From positions 1,736,001 to 1,800,000 of the forward strand of contig NZ_AP014938.1 in NCBI RefSeq assembly GCF_001548235.1: a stretch of 64,000 nucleotides of DNA. The letters are read 5' to 3'. The stretch's first letter is position 1; each line of letters opens with the position of its first letter. Below, piece after piece: positions 20,036 through 28,864 of the stretch. The notes under the pieces are model-generated. The model was not told where the DNA came from. It worked only from the letters and a program-made list of their open reading frames with translations, and did no database searches. A program made the translations under genes and the position numbers. The stretch comes from Rothia mucilaginosa (GTDB taxonomy: Bacteria > Actinomycetota > Actinomycetes > Actinomycetales > Micrococcaceae).

Positions 20036-21298
20036 ATGGAGAACACCGTACTGGATACCCGGGCGGAGCATCTAACTCTGCTCGAAGAAAATATCCGCGA
20101 GGCAATGCGCCACCGCAGCCTGGACCCGCACGAGGACCAGCATGCGGTGCGCGGGCTCATTGACGAGCACCTGACCGATTACGAACAGCGGCGCACCCGC
20201 ATTTCCCTGCCGGATTTGGGTGACCGCGAATCCGTGATTCAGCGCCTGCACGATGAAATCTGCGGCTTCGGCGTGATTCAGCCGTTCCTCGATGATGAGA
20301 GCGTTGAAGAAATCTGGATCAACTCTCCCGACGAAATCTTTATCGCCCGTAACGGCGAAAGCGAATTGACCGGTCTGCACCTGAGCGCCGAGGCGATCAA
20401 TAGCTTGCTGGAGCGCATGCTCAAGCCTTCGGGTCGTCGTGTGGACCTTTCTTCCCCGTTTGTTGATGCATCCCTGCCGGATGGCTCCCGCCTGCATGCG
20501 GTGATTCCGGATATTACTCGCAGGCACACGAGCATCAATATCCGTAAGTTCGTGGTGCGTGCCCGCCGACTGCCCGACCTGGTGCGTATGAACTCGCTGA
20601 GTGCCGGCGCGGCGTCTCTGCTGCACGCGGCGGTGGAGAGCGGCATGAACATCCTCGTTTCGGGTGCAACCCAGGCGGGTAAGACCACGATGCTGAACTG
20701 CCTATCGGCATCCATTCCGCCGCGTGAGCGCGTGATTACGTGCGAAGAAATCTTTGAGCTCGCGGTTCCGCTACGCGATGTGGTGGGCCTGCAGTGCCGC
20801 CAGCCGAACCTTGAGGGCACCGGCGCGATTGAGCTGCGCCGCCTGGTCAAGGAGGCTCTGCGTATGCGCCCGGACCGCATCCTCATTGGTGAGGTGCGTG
20901 AGGCGGAGTCCCTGGATATGCTCATTGCGCTCAACGCGGGTCTGCCGGGTATGTGCACAATTCACGCGAACTCGGCGCGTGATGCGGTGACCAAGATTTG
21001 TACCCTGCCGCTGTTGGCGGGTGAGAATATTTCCTCGGCGTTCGTGGTGCCGACCGTGGCGTCCTGCTTTGACATTGTGGTGCATTGCGGCCGCGATTCG
21101 CGCGGTCAGCGTCAGGTCGAAGAGATCAGTATGCTGGGCGGCCGCGTTGAGGACGGCGTGATTGAGATGTCCCCGCTGTTTGTGCGCCGTGACGGTCAGA
21201 TGGTGTGCGTGGCGTTGGAGCTGCCGAACCCGGACCGTTGGATTCGTGCCGGTCACCGCCCCGAGCAGGTGCTGGCTGCGGCGAAGGCGGGGCAGTAA
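20036..21298 (+). CDS. CpaF/TadA-type pilus assembly ATPase
   Basis: 420 residues; type II/IV secretion ATPase that powers Flp pilus extension or retraction at the cytoplasmic face. The N-terminal domain has FGVIQPFLDDESVEEIWIN, typical of CpaF; Walker A is GATQAGKTT (about residue 210) with Gln where Gly-Ser is usual; the Asp box (CEEIFEL), Walker B (RILIGEVREAE) and His box (GLPGMCTIHANSARDA) follow. First gene of the second Tad block; its stop overlaps the next start (TAATG). Confidence 0.9.
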   Translation: MENTVLDTRAEHLTLLEENIREAMRHRSLDPHEDQHAVRGLIDEHLTDYEQRRTRISLPDLGDRESVIQRLHDEICGFGVIQPFLDDESVEEIWINSPDEIFIARNGESELTGLHLSAEAINSLLERMLKPSGRRVDLSSPFVDASLPDGSRLHAVIPDITRRHTSINIRKFVVRARRLPDLVRMNSLSAGAASLLHAAVESGMNILVSGATQAGKTTMLNCLSASIPPRERVITCEEIFELAVPLRDVVGLQCRQPNLEGTGAIELRRLVKEALRMRPDRILIGEVREAESLDMLIALNAGLPGMCTIHANSARDAVTKICTLPLLAGENISSAFVVPTVASCFDIVVHCGRDSRGQRQVEEISMLGGRVEDGVIEMSPLFVRRDGQMVCVALELPNPDRWIRAGHRPEQVLAAAKAGQ

Positions 21299-22152
21299 TG
21301 CCCCTGTTTCTGAGCCTGATTTTGGGGTTGGGCGTCTGCCTGATTTACCTTTCCTGCTTTCCCGATAACGGCAAGCCTCCGAAGCCGAGTAACGACCCGG
21401 CGCTGGTTGTGGCGTTGCGTAAGGCGGGTATGCATTCGCTGACTCCTCGCACGTTCATGTGGGTGAGCGTTGCCAGCGGTGTGAGCGCGTCGGTTCTGTT
21501 GCTGATGCTTACTCAGCTTTTGCCGCTGGGTCTGCTGGGCCTGATTGGTGGTTTTGCGGCACCTCGCGTGATTGTGAATCATCGTGCCCGCGCGGCGGAT
21601 GCCCGTATTTGGCAGTTGTGGCCAGATGCGGTGGACCACCTGCGTTCGGCGATTCGTGCGGGTCTGTCCCTGCCGGAGGCGTTGATTCAGCTCTCGTACC
21701 GCGGCCCGGAAGAGCTGCGTGATGCCTTCGCCCATTTCTCACGTGATTACCGTGCGTCGGGTGAGTTTGTGCCGTCGCTGAACCGTTTGAAGGAGTACCT
21801 TTCTGACCCGGTGGCGGACACCATCATTGAGGCTTTGAAGATTGCCCGCGAGGTGGGCGGTTCGGACCTGGGCAAGCTGCTGGGCACGCTCAGCGATTTT
21901 CTGCGCGATAATGCCCGCACCCGCTCGGAGCTTCTGGCCCGCCAATCCTGGACAGTGAATGCGGCTCGCCTTTCCTGTGTGGCGCCCTGGTTTGTGCTGT
22001 GTCTGATGGCGACTCAGCCTGCCGCGCGCATGGTTTATAACTCGTTTGCCGGTGCGATGCTGATGATTGCCGGTGCCGCTATTTCTTTGGCGGCGTACCG
22101 TCTGATGCTGCGTATTGGTGAGTTGCCGCGTGAACGGAGGGTTTTCGGGTGA
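21298..22152 (+). CDS. TadB-like pilus inner-membrane protein
   Basis: 284 residues with an N-terminal hydrophobic segment, a pair of helices around residues 55-85 and two at the C-terminus, surrounding a cytoplasmic type II secretion F domain (WPDAVDHLRSAIRAGLSLPEA ... AREVGGSDLGKLLGTLSDFLR, described by blocks). TadB and TadC form the platform on which the ATPase acts. ATG at 21298 overlaps the cpaF stop; the family N-terminus is short and hydrophobic, which supports this start. The stop overlaps the tadC start (GTGA). Confidence 0.88.
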   Translation: MPLFLSLILGLGVCLIYLSCFPDNGKPPKPSNDPALVVALRKAGMHSLTPRTFMWVSVASGVSASVLLLMLTQLLPLGLLGLIGGFAAPRVIVNHRARAADARIWQLWPDAVDHLRSAIRAGLSLPEALIQLSYRGPEELRDAFAHFSRDYRASGEFVPSLNRLKEYLSDPVADTIIEALKIAREVGGSDLGKLLGTLSDFLRDNARTRSELLARQSWTVNAARLSCVAPWFVLCLMATQPAARMVYNSFAGAMLMIAGAAISLAAYRLMLRIGELPRERRVFG

Positions 22153-23081
22153 ATCTGCCTCTGATTTTTGGTCTGCTGTTGGCGACCGGCGTGGGTCTGA
22201 TTCTTTCGTCGGTGCTGAATACTCGCAGTATTTCGTTTTCTGATCGTGTGGCCTCGCAGCTGCGCGGTGAGACTCTGCGTGAGTCGCTTTTGAAGGAGCA
22301 GGAGCGCCGTGAGCCGAGCCTGCTGGAGGCGATTTCGGCGTTCTGCGCGCCGCTTCTGCGTTCGCTGTCTTCGTCGTTGAGCGGCTCGTCGCTGAGCGAT
22401 AGTTCCGTGCAGGAGCGTCTGCGTCGTGCTGGCTCTTCGCAGAGTGTGAGCGCGTTTCGTGCTGAGCAGCTGCTGTGGGCTCTTGCCGGTGTGACCGTCA
22501 TGAGTGCCCTGACCGTCATTGGCGTGGTGCAGGAGCGTTTCTCCATCCTGGTGGCTCTTGTGCTGGTGTTGGTGAGCGGTTTGAGCGGCTTTCTGGCGCG
22601 TGACTGGTGGCTGGGTGAGGCGGTGACTAAGCGTGAGAAGCAGCTGGTTGCTGAGTTCCCGGCGCTGGCGGAGATGATGGCTCTGTCGGTGACGGCGGGC
22701 GAGTCGGCGCTGGCAGCTTTGGAGCGTATCTGTTTGACCTCTCGCGGCGAGTTGGCTCGTGAGTTTTCTGAGATTTTGGCGCAGACCCGCACCGGTGTTT
22801 CGCTGCTGAGTGCGTTGCAGGAGTTTGCGGAGCGTACTCGCGTTCCGGCGTTGAGCCGCTTCGTTGAGGGTATTGCTGTTGCGATTGAGCGCGGTACCCC
22901 TCTGGCTGATGTGTTGCGTGCGCAGGCTCAGGATGTGCGCGATAACGCTAAGCGTGAGCTGATGGAAACAGCCGGTAAGAAGGAGATTGCGATGCTCGCC
23001 CCGGTGGTGTTTTTCATCCTGCCGCTGACGGTGATTTTTGCGGTCTTCCCGGGCTTGTCGCTCATGCGTTTGAACTTTTAG
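22149..23081 (+). CDS. TadC-like pilus inner-membrane protein
   Basis: 310 residues. Helices at residues 1-20, a paired hydrophobic region around 115-155 and a final helix at about 285-305 flank a T2SF domain with FPALAEMMALSVTAGESALAA and RFVEGIAVAIERGTPLADVL. The C-terminus has the usual TadC ending, KKEIAMLAPVVFFILPLTV. Partner of TadB in the Flp pilus platform. GTG start within the tadB stop. Confidence 0.88.
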   Translation: MNLPLIFGLLLATGVGLILSSVLNTRSISFSDRVASQLRGETLRESLLKEQERREPSLLEAISAFCAPLLRSLSSSLSGSSLSDSSVQERLRRAGSSQSVSAFRAEQLLWALAGVTVMSALTVIGVVQERFSILVALVLVLVSGLSGFLARDWWLGEAVTKREKQLVAEFPALAEMMALSVTAGESALAALERICLTSRGELAREFSEILAQTRTGVSLLSALQEFAERTRVPALSRFVEGIAVAIERGTPLADVLRAQAQDVRDNAKRELMETAGKKEIAMLAPVVFFILPLTVIFAVFPGLSLMRLNF

Positions 23082-23189
23082 ATTTTGCGGCGGGTACACA
23101 CCGTACCGGCTGCACAGCGGTGGGCTGGGCTGATTGCCCGGCGCGCCGCACCAACCACACACTACACCCTTTGATAGAAGGAGAAAATC

Positions 23190-23417
23190 ATGTTCCGTCG
23201 TTTCCGCACCACCCTCACCGTGCTGATCGCCCTGGCTATCGCATCCGTGCTGGCTCTGCGCCTGAAGAACAAGCAGGATGACCCCGAGCGCGGCGACGTG
23301 CCCGGCTGGGTCATGATCACCATGATGAGCGCCGTGCTGGTTGCCGCTATCTTGGCGATTGCTCAGCCCGCTCTGACCAAGATGTTCAACGACGCGATTG
23401 CTCTGGTTCACCAGTAA
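23190..23417 (+). CDS. Small Flp-pilin-like membrane protein
   Basis: 75 residues with two hydrophobic segments (about 8-26 and 41-62) separated by a charged stretch, KNKQDDPERGDVPGW. Small proteins with a GDVPGW segment occur at the Flp pilin position of actinobacterial Tad loci, between tadC and tadE, as here. The canonical G-x4-E-Y processing site of Flp is not evident, so the assignment rests on position, size and hydrophobicity. AGAAGGAG ribosome site upstream. The TAATG overlap couples it to tadE. Confidence 0.7.
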   Translation: MFRRFRTTLTVLIALAIASVLALRLKNKQDDPERGDVPGWVMITMMSAVLVAAILAIAQPALTKMFNDAIALVHQ

Positions 23418-23872
23418 TGCGTAAGCCCCGCATCGCTTCTGAGCTGACTGCCGCTGAGCTATCCTCCGCGGAATATTCTGCGGAGGAGAGCGAGCGCGGT
23501 GACGCCAGCACGGAATTCGTCATGGTCGGTGCGCTGCTGGTGTTGCTGACCATGGCGATTCTGCAGGTTTCTTTCGCCCTGTATGCACGAACCATGTTGG
23601 TGGATGCTGCGGCGGCTGGGGCACGTTACGGTACGATGCGTGACCGCACTCCGCAGGAGGGCATGGAGCGTACCCGTCAGATGATTGAGGGGGTTCTTCC
23701 GTCTTCGTATGCTGAGAATATTTCGTACCGTCAGAGTAGTGATTCTACGGGCGTGCGCACTTTGGAGGTGACGGTGAAGTCTCCGTTACCGGTGCTGGGC
23801 CCGTGGGGTTTTCCGGATTCTATTGAGGTGAAGGGGCATGCGATTTATGCGGAGCATCGTTCCGGTGATTAG
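23417..23872 (+). CDS. TadE-like minor pilin
   Basis: 151 residues. After a 28-residue N-terminus, the pseudopilin motif DASTEFVMVGALLVLLTMAI and a long hydrophobic helix continue into LYARTMLVDAAAAGARYG, the TadE signature; the remainder is an extracellular beta domain. TadE proteins are prepilin-peptidase-processed minor pilins. ATG at 23417 overlaps the preceding stop. First of two TadE-like and one TadG-like genes in a row. Confidence 0.85.
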   Translation: MRKPRIASELTAAELSSAEYSAEESERGDASTEFVMVGALLVLLTMAILQVSFALYARTMLVDAAAAGARYGTMRDRTPQEGMERTRQMIEGVLPSSYAENISYRQSSDSTGVRTLEVTVKSPLPVLGPWGFPDSIEVKGHAIYAEHRSGD

Positions 23873-23909
23873 TGGCTTTTCGCTTCGGCAGCGGGTGAAG
23901 GAACGCCTG

Positions 23910-24359
23910 ATGAGCCGCTCTGACCGGCCTCTTTCTAACCAGCACAATCCTGAAGAGGGTAGCGCCATTGTGGAGTTCCTGGGTTTGGGTATTACTCTGC
24001 TCATCCCGGTGCTCTACGGCATTCTGACGATTTTTAGCCTGCAGTCTTCGGTGATGGCGGCTCATGCGGCGAGCGCCCAGGTGGTGCTGTATGTGCAGGA
24101 GCAGCCGCAGGATTCGTCGGTGGGCCCGGATTTGGCTCAGCGTCTGGCGGCGCATGCTGCCGCGGATTACGGGGTTGAGCCTTCCGATGTGAGCGTGTCG
24201 TTGAGCTGTTCGTCGGGGGAGTGCGTCTCGGGTACGAAGGCGTACGCCACGGTGACGGTTCAGGCGCGTCTGCCGCTGCTGCCTTCGTTTATGGGTGGCG
24301 GCGTGATTCCGGTGAGTTCTCATGCGACGAGTTGGGGGTCTGGTCATGCTGATTCCTAA
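23910..24359 (+). CDS. Second TadE-like pseudopilin
   Basis: 149 residues with the chosen start. EEGSAIVEFLGLGITLLIPV begins the pilin-like helix, followed by AAHAASAQVVLYVQ and an extracellular domain with a Cys pair (SCSSGEC) likely to form a disulfide. I prefer the ATG at 23910 because GAAGGA lies about 7 nt upstream and gives a short leader before EEGS; ATG 23838 would overlap the previous gene by 35 bp. It lacks a match to any other family. The stop overlaps the tadG-like gene. Confidence 0.75.
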   Translation: MSRSDRPLSNQHNPEEGSAIVEFLGLGITLLIPVLYGILTIFSLQSSVMAAHAASAQVVLYVQEQPQDSSVGPDLAQRLAAHAAADYGVEPSDVSVSLSCSSGECVSGTKAYATVTVQARLPLLPSFMGGGVIPVSSHATSWGSGHADS

Positions 24360-24948
24360 TGGTTCGTCGGCTTGCCTGCTTTCCTCTGTGCGGGAGTGCT
24401 ACACTAACGCACACCGTCGGGCTCGTGCCCACATGCAGGCTCGTGCCCGCGTACAGAGCCGGGCGCTCGCCTCAGGCCGCCTCGACTCTGACCCGCTCGC
24501 ATCAGGCCGCCTCGCCGCTGACCCGCTCGCATCAGGTCCGGAAGAGGGCAGTATTGCCCCGCTGATTGTGGGCATGCTGGCGTTGCTTCTGCTCATCGGT
24601 TCGGTGACGGTGGCGATTACGGGTGCGTATCTGCAGACTCAGTATCTGCAGGATGTGGCGGACGCTCAGGCGAACTCGATTACCCGCACGATGCGCACTC
24701 CGGATGAGGCGAGTGGTTCGGCGGCGTGGGAGTATGCGAGTGCGTACCTGGCTGAGGTTCAGCCGGGGCAGGATTTTCAGGCGTTGCGTCTGGAGAATGT
24801 GTCCGTGGATTCTGATCACAGTGTGCACGTGTACCTGTCGGCTCGTATTCGTCCGCCGCTGCTGTCGATTCTGGTGCCTGATGGTATTGAGGTGACCGCT
24901 CATGGTTCGTCGCGTTTGAAGACGAGCCAGGGTCCGTCCACCGATTAG
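24346..24948 (+). CDS. TadG-like (Rv3654c-like) pilus-associated protein
   Basis: 200 residues from the ATG at 24346, which overlaps the previous gene by 14 bp. The first 65 residues are Arg/Ala-rich and include an internal repeat; EEGSIAPLIVGMLALLLLIG starts a single membrane helix, followed by TQYLQDVADAQANSITR, the TadG/Rv3654c-type segment. The remainder is extracytoplasmic. Such proteins terminate Tad operons in actinobacteria. Start choice is uncertain (ATG 24322 is in frame). Confidence 0.7.
   Translation: MLIPNGSSACLLSSVRECYTNAHRRARAHMQARARVQSRALASGRLDSDPLASGRLAADPLASGPEEGSIAPLIVGMLALLLLIGSVTVAITGAYLQTQYLQDVADAQANSITRTMRTPDEASGSAAWEYASAYLAEVQPGQDFQALRLENVSVDSDHSVHVYLSARIRPPLLSILVPDGIEVTAHGSSRLKTSQGPSTD
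24464..24541. repeat. 30-bp tandem repeat in the tadG-like gene
   Basis: Two full 30-bp units (24464-24493 and 24494-24523) plus an 18-bp partial unit encode repeated PLASGRL-type sequence before the membrane helix. Confidence 0.85.
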
Positions 24949-25010
24949 TGCGTCCATCAACGGCGCACGGGCATATCGGCGACGGGCTTATCGGCTCACT
25001 CGCTTATTGG
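24931..25010. repeat. Degenerate 15-16 bp repeats after the tadG-like gene
   Basis: Three units around ACGGGCTTATCGG (24964-24979, 24980-24994, 24995-25010), preceded by two copies of a GCGTCCATC-like unit spanning the stop codon. Confidence 0.65.
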
Positions 25011-25033
25011 CGTGTTGTGAGCCCCATAGACTG

Positions 25034-25085
25034 CGAGGGTGCATCCGCAAGGTAGTGTAACGGCTAGCGGATGCGCCCTCGTTTT
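25034..25085 (+). terminator. Terminator of the cpaF-tadG operon
   Basis: 15-bp stem (25034-25048 with 25067-25081, one wobble) with an 18-nt loop, followed by TTTT. Confidence 0.8.
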
Positions 25086-25199
25086 ATGCCTTCTTTTACG
25101 TCTTCGTTGCCCTCTACCTGCCCCTTCCTTCTGCGCTGTGGGCTGTTGCGGGCTGTAACGGCGGGACTTTCTGGCAGTTTCGCGATAGTGTTAAAAGCT

Positions 25200-26327
25200 A
25201 TGGCATCCTTCGACTTTTCTGCTGAGATTAAAGAGCATCGCGCGATCTTCGACTCTATTGCTGCTGTGAGCGATATTGAGGGGATTGAGCGCGCCATTGA
25301 GGACCTGTCTGCGCAGGCTGCCGCACCCGATTTGTGGGATGACGTGGAGAACGCGCAGAAGGTGACGAGCGCACTGTCGTATAAGCAGTCGGAGCTGAAT
25401 CGTCTGCGTTCGCTGTCTTCTCGCATTGATGATGTTGAGGTGATGGTGGAGCTTGCCGAAGCGGAGGATGAGGAGACTGCCGCCGAGCTGCTCGCTGATG
25501 CTGAACGCGAGTGCGCTGAAATCCGCGCCAAGCTGGAAGAGCTTGAGGTGCTGGTGTTGCTCTCGGGTGAGTACGATCAGCGTGAGGCTGTGGTGACGAT
25601 CCGTTCGGGCGCCGGCGGCGTGGATGCTGCTGATTTCGCGGAGATGCTGCTGCGCATGTACCTGCGGTGGGCGGAGAAGAACGGCTACCCGACGAAGGTT
25701 CTGGACACCTCCTACGCTGAGGAGGCGGGCCTGAAGTCGGTGACCTTTGAGGTGAACGCGCCGTACGCTTTTGGCCGCCTGTCGGTGGAGGCGGGTACTC
25801 ACCGCCTGGTGCGTATTTCGCCGTTCGATAATCAGGGCCGCCGCCAGACGTCGTTCGCGGCGGTTGAGGTGATTCCTCTGATTGAGCAGACGGACGCTAT
25901 TGAGATTCCCGAGTCTGAGATTAAGGTGGATGTGTTCCGCTCGTCGGGCCCGGGTGGTCAGTCGGTGAATACGACGGATTCTGCGGTGCGTATGACTCAC
26001 TTGCCGACCGGCATTGTGGTCTCGATGCAGAATGAGAAGTCGCAGTTGCAGAACCGTGCGGCGGCTTTGCGCGTGCTGCAGTCTCGCCTGTTGCTGCTGC
26101 GTAAGGAGCAGGAGGACGCGAAGAAGAAGGAGCTTGCTGGTGACATTAAGGCAAGCTGGGGTGATCAGATGCGCTCCTATGTTCTGCATCCGTACCAGAT
26201 GGTGAAGGATCTGCGTACCGGCTATGAGGAGGGTAATACCTCTAATGTTTTGGATGGCGGTTTGAACGCCTTTATTGATGCTGGTATTCGCTGGCGCGCT
26301 TCGGGGCGCGCGGTTGAAGAGAGCTAA
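25200..26327 (+). CDS. prfB: Peptide chain release factor 2
   Basis: 375 residues; recognises UGA/UAA and triggers peptide release. The anticodon-like motif SPF (residues 207-209, in RISPFDNQG) and the catalytic GGQ (252-254, in SGPGGQSVN) identify RF2 rather than RF1. The reading frame is continuous, so the programmed +1 frameshift used by many bacteria is absent, as expected in actinobacteria. Start ATG at 25200 ([10 protein letters not shown]) matches the family N-terminus; the ribosome site is weak. It is followed after 19 bp by smpB, whereas in most actinobacteria ftsE and ftsX lie in between. Confidence 0.95.
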   Translation: MASFDFSAEIKEHRAIFDSIAAVSDIEGIERAIEDLSAQAAAPDLWDDVENAQKVTSALSYKQSELNRLRSLSSRIDDVEVMVELAEAEDEETAAELLADAERECAEIRAKLEELEVLVLLSGEYDQREAVVTIRSGAGGVDAADFAEMLLRMYLRWAEKNGYPTKVLDTSYAEEAGLKSVTFEVNAPYAFGRLSVEAGTHRLVRISPFDNQGRRQTSFAAVEVIPLIEQTDAIEIPESEIKVDVFRSSGPGGQSVNTTDSAVRMTHLPTGIVVSMQNEKSQLQNRAAALRVLQSRLLLLRKEQEDAKKKELAGDIKASWGDQMRSYVLHPYQMVKDLRTGYEEGNTSNVLDGGLNAFIDAGIRWRASGRAVEES

Positions 26328-26346
26328 GACATATAAGGATTGAGTG

Positions 26347-26841
26347 ATGGCTCAGAAAAAGAAGAAAGACGCGAAGAAGGACCCGAATAACGCGATTATT
26401 GCCCAGAATAAGAAGGCTCGCCACAACTACAACATTGTGGATACCTATGAGGCGGGCATTGTTCTGCTGGGTACTGAGGTGAAGGCTCTGCGTGAGGGTG
26501 GGGCGTCCATTGTGGATGGTTTCTGCCAGGTGACCGATAACGAGTTGTGGCTCGAGGGTATTCATATTGCGGAGTATGGTTACGGTACGTGGACGAACCA
26601 TGCGGCTCGTCGTCGCCGTAAGTTGCTACTGCATCGTTCTGAGATTAATAAGTTGGCGCAGAAGCTGAAGGAGACCGGTTACACGGTGGTTCCGTTGAAG
26701 CTGTACTTCTCGAATGGTCGTGTGAAAGTTGAGATTGCTTTGGCGACCGGTAAACGTGAGTACGATAAGCGTCAGGCTTTGCGTGAGCGTCAGGATGACC
26801 TGGAGGCGCGCCGCGCGATGCGTTACCGCAACCTCGGCTAG
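26347..26841 (+). CDS. smpB: SsrA-binding protein SmpB
   Basis: 164 residues; binds tmRNA and delivers it to stalled ribosomes for trans-translation. The beta-barrel core shows [20 protein letters not shown] and [10 protein letters not shown]; the C-terminal basic tail ([14 protein letters not shown]) enters the mRNA channel. The ATG at 26347 is preferred to the GTG at 26344 because AAGGAT lies 6-7 nt upstream. Its RNA partner ssrA is about 2 kb downstream on the same strand, separated by the two DUF4190 genes. Confidence 0.95.
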   Translation: MAQKKKKDAKKDPNNAIIAQNKKARHNYNIVDTYEAGIVLLGTEVKALREGGASIVDGFCQVTDNELWLEGIHIAEYGYGTWTNHAARRRRKLLLHRSEINKLAQKLKETGYTVVPLKLYFSNGRVKVEIALATGKREYDKRQALRERQDDLEARRAMRYRNLG

Positions 26842-26971
26842 AGCTGAGGCAACGGCCGGGGTGCACGGTTGCTCTAGGAACTTGCCGGTAGGGGCGGGGC
26901 GCGGTTCCTCACGTATAATGGTTAAAAATTCGTGGCGTACCGCGAGCACCATTCATTCTTTGAGGAGACAT

Positions 26972-27439
26972 ATGTCTGAGAACCCGAACTACCAGCAGAA
27001 CCCGGGCGAGTTCATTCCCGCACCGCAGCAGGCACCCGCATACAACATGCAGGGCGGCTACCCCGGCTACCAGCCGAAACCGGGCTCGGGGCTGGCTATC
27101 GCCTCCTTGGTCTGCGGTATTTTGGGTGTTCTGACCGGTATTTTTATCTTTAGTGGACTTTCTCTTGGCCTGGCGGGTATCGTGCTGGGTATTGTTGCGC
27201 TGGTGAAGGTGAAGAACGGTACCGCTTCCGGTAAGGGCATGGCGATTGGTGGCATTGTCACCGGTGCGCTGGGCATGATTGTTGCTGTTGTCGTGCTGGT
27301 TCTGGGCATGATTGGCCTTAGCATGCTCGGCGACTGCGCTGAGCAGGCCGTGCAGGATTCGAACGGCAACTACGTGTGCACCATCGAGGGTAAAACCATG
27401 ACGATGAGCCCCGATGAGTACAAGGTGTACCGCCGTTAA
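26972..27439 (+). CDS. DUF4190-domain membrane protein (copy 1)
   Basis: 155 residues. A 40-residue Asn/Gln/Pro/Tyr-rich N-terminus leads into two membrane helices: LAIASLVCGILGVLTGIFI and a second around IGGIVTGALGMIVAVVVLVLG, with GIVLGIVALVKVKNG between them, the DUF4190 pattern. A short C-terminal domain with two cysteines (GDCAEQ ... NYVCTIEG) follows. Function unknown. GAGGAG ribosome site. A paralogue follows after the terminator, apparently a tandem duplication that has diverged at the N-terminus. Confidence 0.8.
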   Translation: MSENPNYQQNPGEFIPAPQQAPAYNMQGGYPGYQPKPGSGLAIASLVCGILGVLTGIFIFSGLSLGLAGIVLGIVALVKVKNGTASGKGMAIGGIVTGALGMIVAVVVLVLGMIGLSMLGDCAEQAVQDSNGNYVCTIEGKTMTMSPDEYKVYRR

Positions 27440-27464
27440 ATCGCGTTGAGTCTTTGAAGCGTTG

Positions 27465-27506
27465 AGGGACCGAATAGTGTTGAACTATTCGGTCCCTTGC
27501 TCTTTT
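27465..27506 (+). terminator. Terminator after DUF4190 copy 1
   Basis: Perfect 14-bp stem AGGGACCGAATAGT (27465-27478 with 27484-27497), 5-nt loop, then TGCTCTTTTT. Confidence 0.9.
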
Positions 27507-27677
27507 TCGGCGCTGAATCTGCCCGATTGGTGGATTCTGGGGGATGATTCTGGAATCTTGGACTTCATAGATGACCCCAATGACGGCTTATTTATATAAT
27601 GGAACCGAACTCAGCGCGCAATGGTGCGTTGGGCGAGTATAAATTGTTCGCTGCAACTGTGAAGGAAAGAACGACGG

Positions 27678-28574
27678 ATGTCTGAGAATAACTACGGAAA
27701 TAACCAGGGGAACGCACAGAACCCCTACGCTGCTCAGCAGCCTAATTCTTCCGCCCAGAGCTCGTACGGTCAGGATTACGGCCAGGCTCCTTCGGCACAG
27801 AATACCTACGGCCAGGATTACGGTCAGAGCGCATCCGCTCAGAACACCTACGGTCAGGCTCAGCAGCAGAACGCTACTCCGCAGAACTCGACCCAGCAGA
27901 ACCAGTACGGTCAGTTCGGTGCGCAGTCTTCTTCGCAGAATGCTTACGGCCAGAACGTTGCTCAGGGTACCTCTGCCCAGGGCGTTGCGGCTCAGGGTGC
28001 TTCGGCTCAGAACACCTACGGCCAGCAGCAGTACGGCTACGGTCAGGACGCTTCCTACCAGGCGCAGCCCGCTCAGCAGAATCAGTACGGTTACGGCCAG
28101 GACGCCTCCTACCAGGCGCAGCCCGCTGACTACAACTACCAGCAGAACTCTTACCAGCAGCAGCCTCAGCAGGATGCTTACGGTTACGGTCAGCCCGCAG
28201 GTTACCCGTATGCGGCTCCCGTGACGAAGAAGGCTCCCGGCATGGCGCTGGCGGCGATGATTCTCGGTATTGCGGCTGTGCTGACCGGTTTCTTCGTGTT
28301 TGGCGCTCTGCTGGGTATTGCCGCAATCATTCTGGGTGTGCTGTCCCTGAAGAAGGTCAAGGAAGCTGGTGCAGGTAAGGCATTCGCGCTGACCGGTATT
28401 ATCACCGGTGCGGTGTCTGTCCTGATTTCGATTTGCATGCTTTTCGTATTCATTTCTTTCTATCAGACCACTCAGAAGTGCCTTGAGGTTGGTACCGAGG
28501 ACGGTCACGGTAACGTGGTCTGCCAGATTGGTGACAACCCGAACAACCGTATGACTGTTCCGGCTCACCGCTAA
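27678..28574 (+). CDS. DUF4190-domain membrane protein with Gln/Tyr/Gly-rich N-terminus (copy 2)
   Basis: 298 residues. Residues 1 to about 175 are extremely Gln/Ser/Tyr/Asn/Gly-rich, built of loose AQNTYGQ and YGYGQ repeats, a prion-like composition. Residues about 185-270 carry the two-helix DUF4190 module (GMALAAMILGIAAVLTGFFV; ALTGIITGAVSVLISICML) and the C-terminus has two cysteines (QKCLEVG, NVVCQIG) placed as in copy 1. The cytoplasmic tail could mediate self-association; that is inference from composition. AAGGAA precedes the ATG. Confidence 0.8.
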   Translation: MSENNYGNNQGNAQNPYAAQQPNSSAQSSYGQDYGQAPSAQNTYGQDYGQSASAQNTYGQAQQQNATPQNSTQQNQYGQFGAQSSSQNAYGQNVAQGTSAQGVAAQGASAQNTYGQQQYGYGQDASYQAQPAQQNQYGYGQDASYQAQPADYNYQQNSYQQQPQQDAYGYGQPAGYPYAAPVTKKAPGMALAAMILGIAAVLTGFFVFGALLGIAAIILGVLSLKKVKEAGAGKAFALTGIITGAVSVLISICMLFVFISFYQTTQKCLEVGTEDGHGNVVCQIGDNPNNRMTVPAHR

Positions 28575-28584
28575 GGCTTGACCA

Positions 28585-28612
28585 CCTAATTTTGACTGCC
28601 TAATTTTGGCTA
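28585..28612. repeat. 14-bp direct repeat after DUF4190 copy 2
   Basis: CCTAATTTTGACTG (28585-28598) and CCTAATTTTGGCTA (28599-28612), adjacent. A second 14-bp pair around GATTTTCTGC lies at 28683-28710. Confidence 0.8.
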
Positions 28613-28625
28613 CCCGGTGCGGTAC

Positions 28626-28675
28626 GCGAACGGGGTGAGGCTCCCAGATAATCTGGGGCGCCTCACCCCGTTCGC
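28626..28675 (+). terminator. Long hairpin terminator after DUF4190 copy 2
   Basis: 16-bp stem (28626-28641 with 28660-28675) enclosing a further CCCAGAT/ATCTGGG stem, one of the strongest hairpins in the window. Confidence 0.85.
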
Positions 28676-28828
28676 TGTGCCCGTGATTTTCTGCACCGAT
28701 TTTCTGCGCCCGCCGTTGATTCGGGTGTGTGTGGGGTGGGGGACTTGCACGCCGTTAAACATCTTAGATATACTGAATCTCTACCGTGTTTGAATGGCAC
28801 CGCGGCGTCAAGGTATGTCGAGGAAAAC

Positions 28829-28857
28829 TTTCAGAAGACGGTGGGCTTTTTGATAAA
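28829..28857 (+). promoter_or_regulatory. Candidate ssrA promoter
   Basis: TTTCAG (28829-28834), a 17-nt spacer and GATAAA (28852-28857), placed so that transcription would start at the mature tmRNA 5' end about 7 nt later. The match to consensus is modest. Confidence 0.4.
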
Positions 28858-28864
28858 AGCATAG

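Noticed and set aside
25071..25199. 43-codon upstream extension of prfB and a possible RF2 frameshift site
   Set aside because: The extension lies in the terminator of the preceding operon; the RF2 frame is continuous with no in-frame TGA, so no programmed frameshift is needed.
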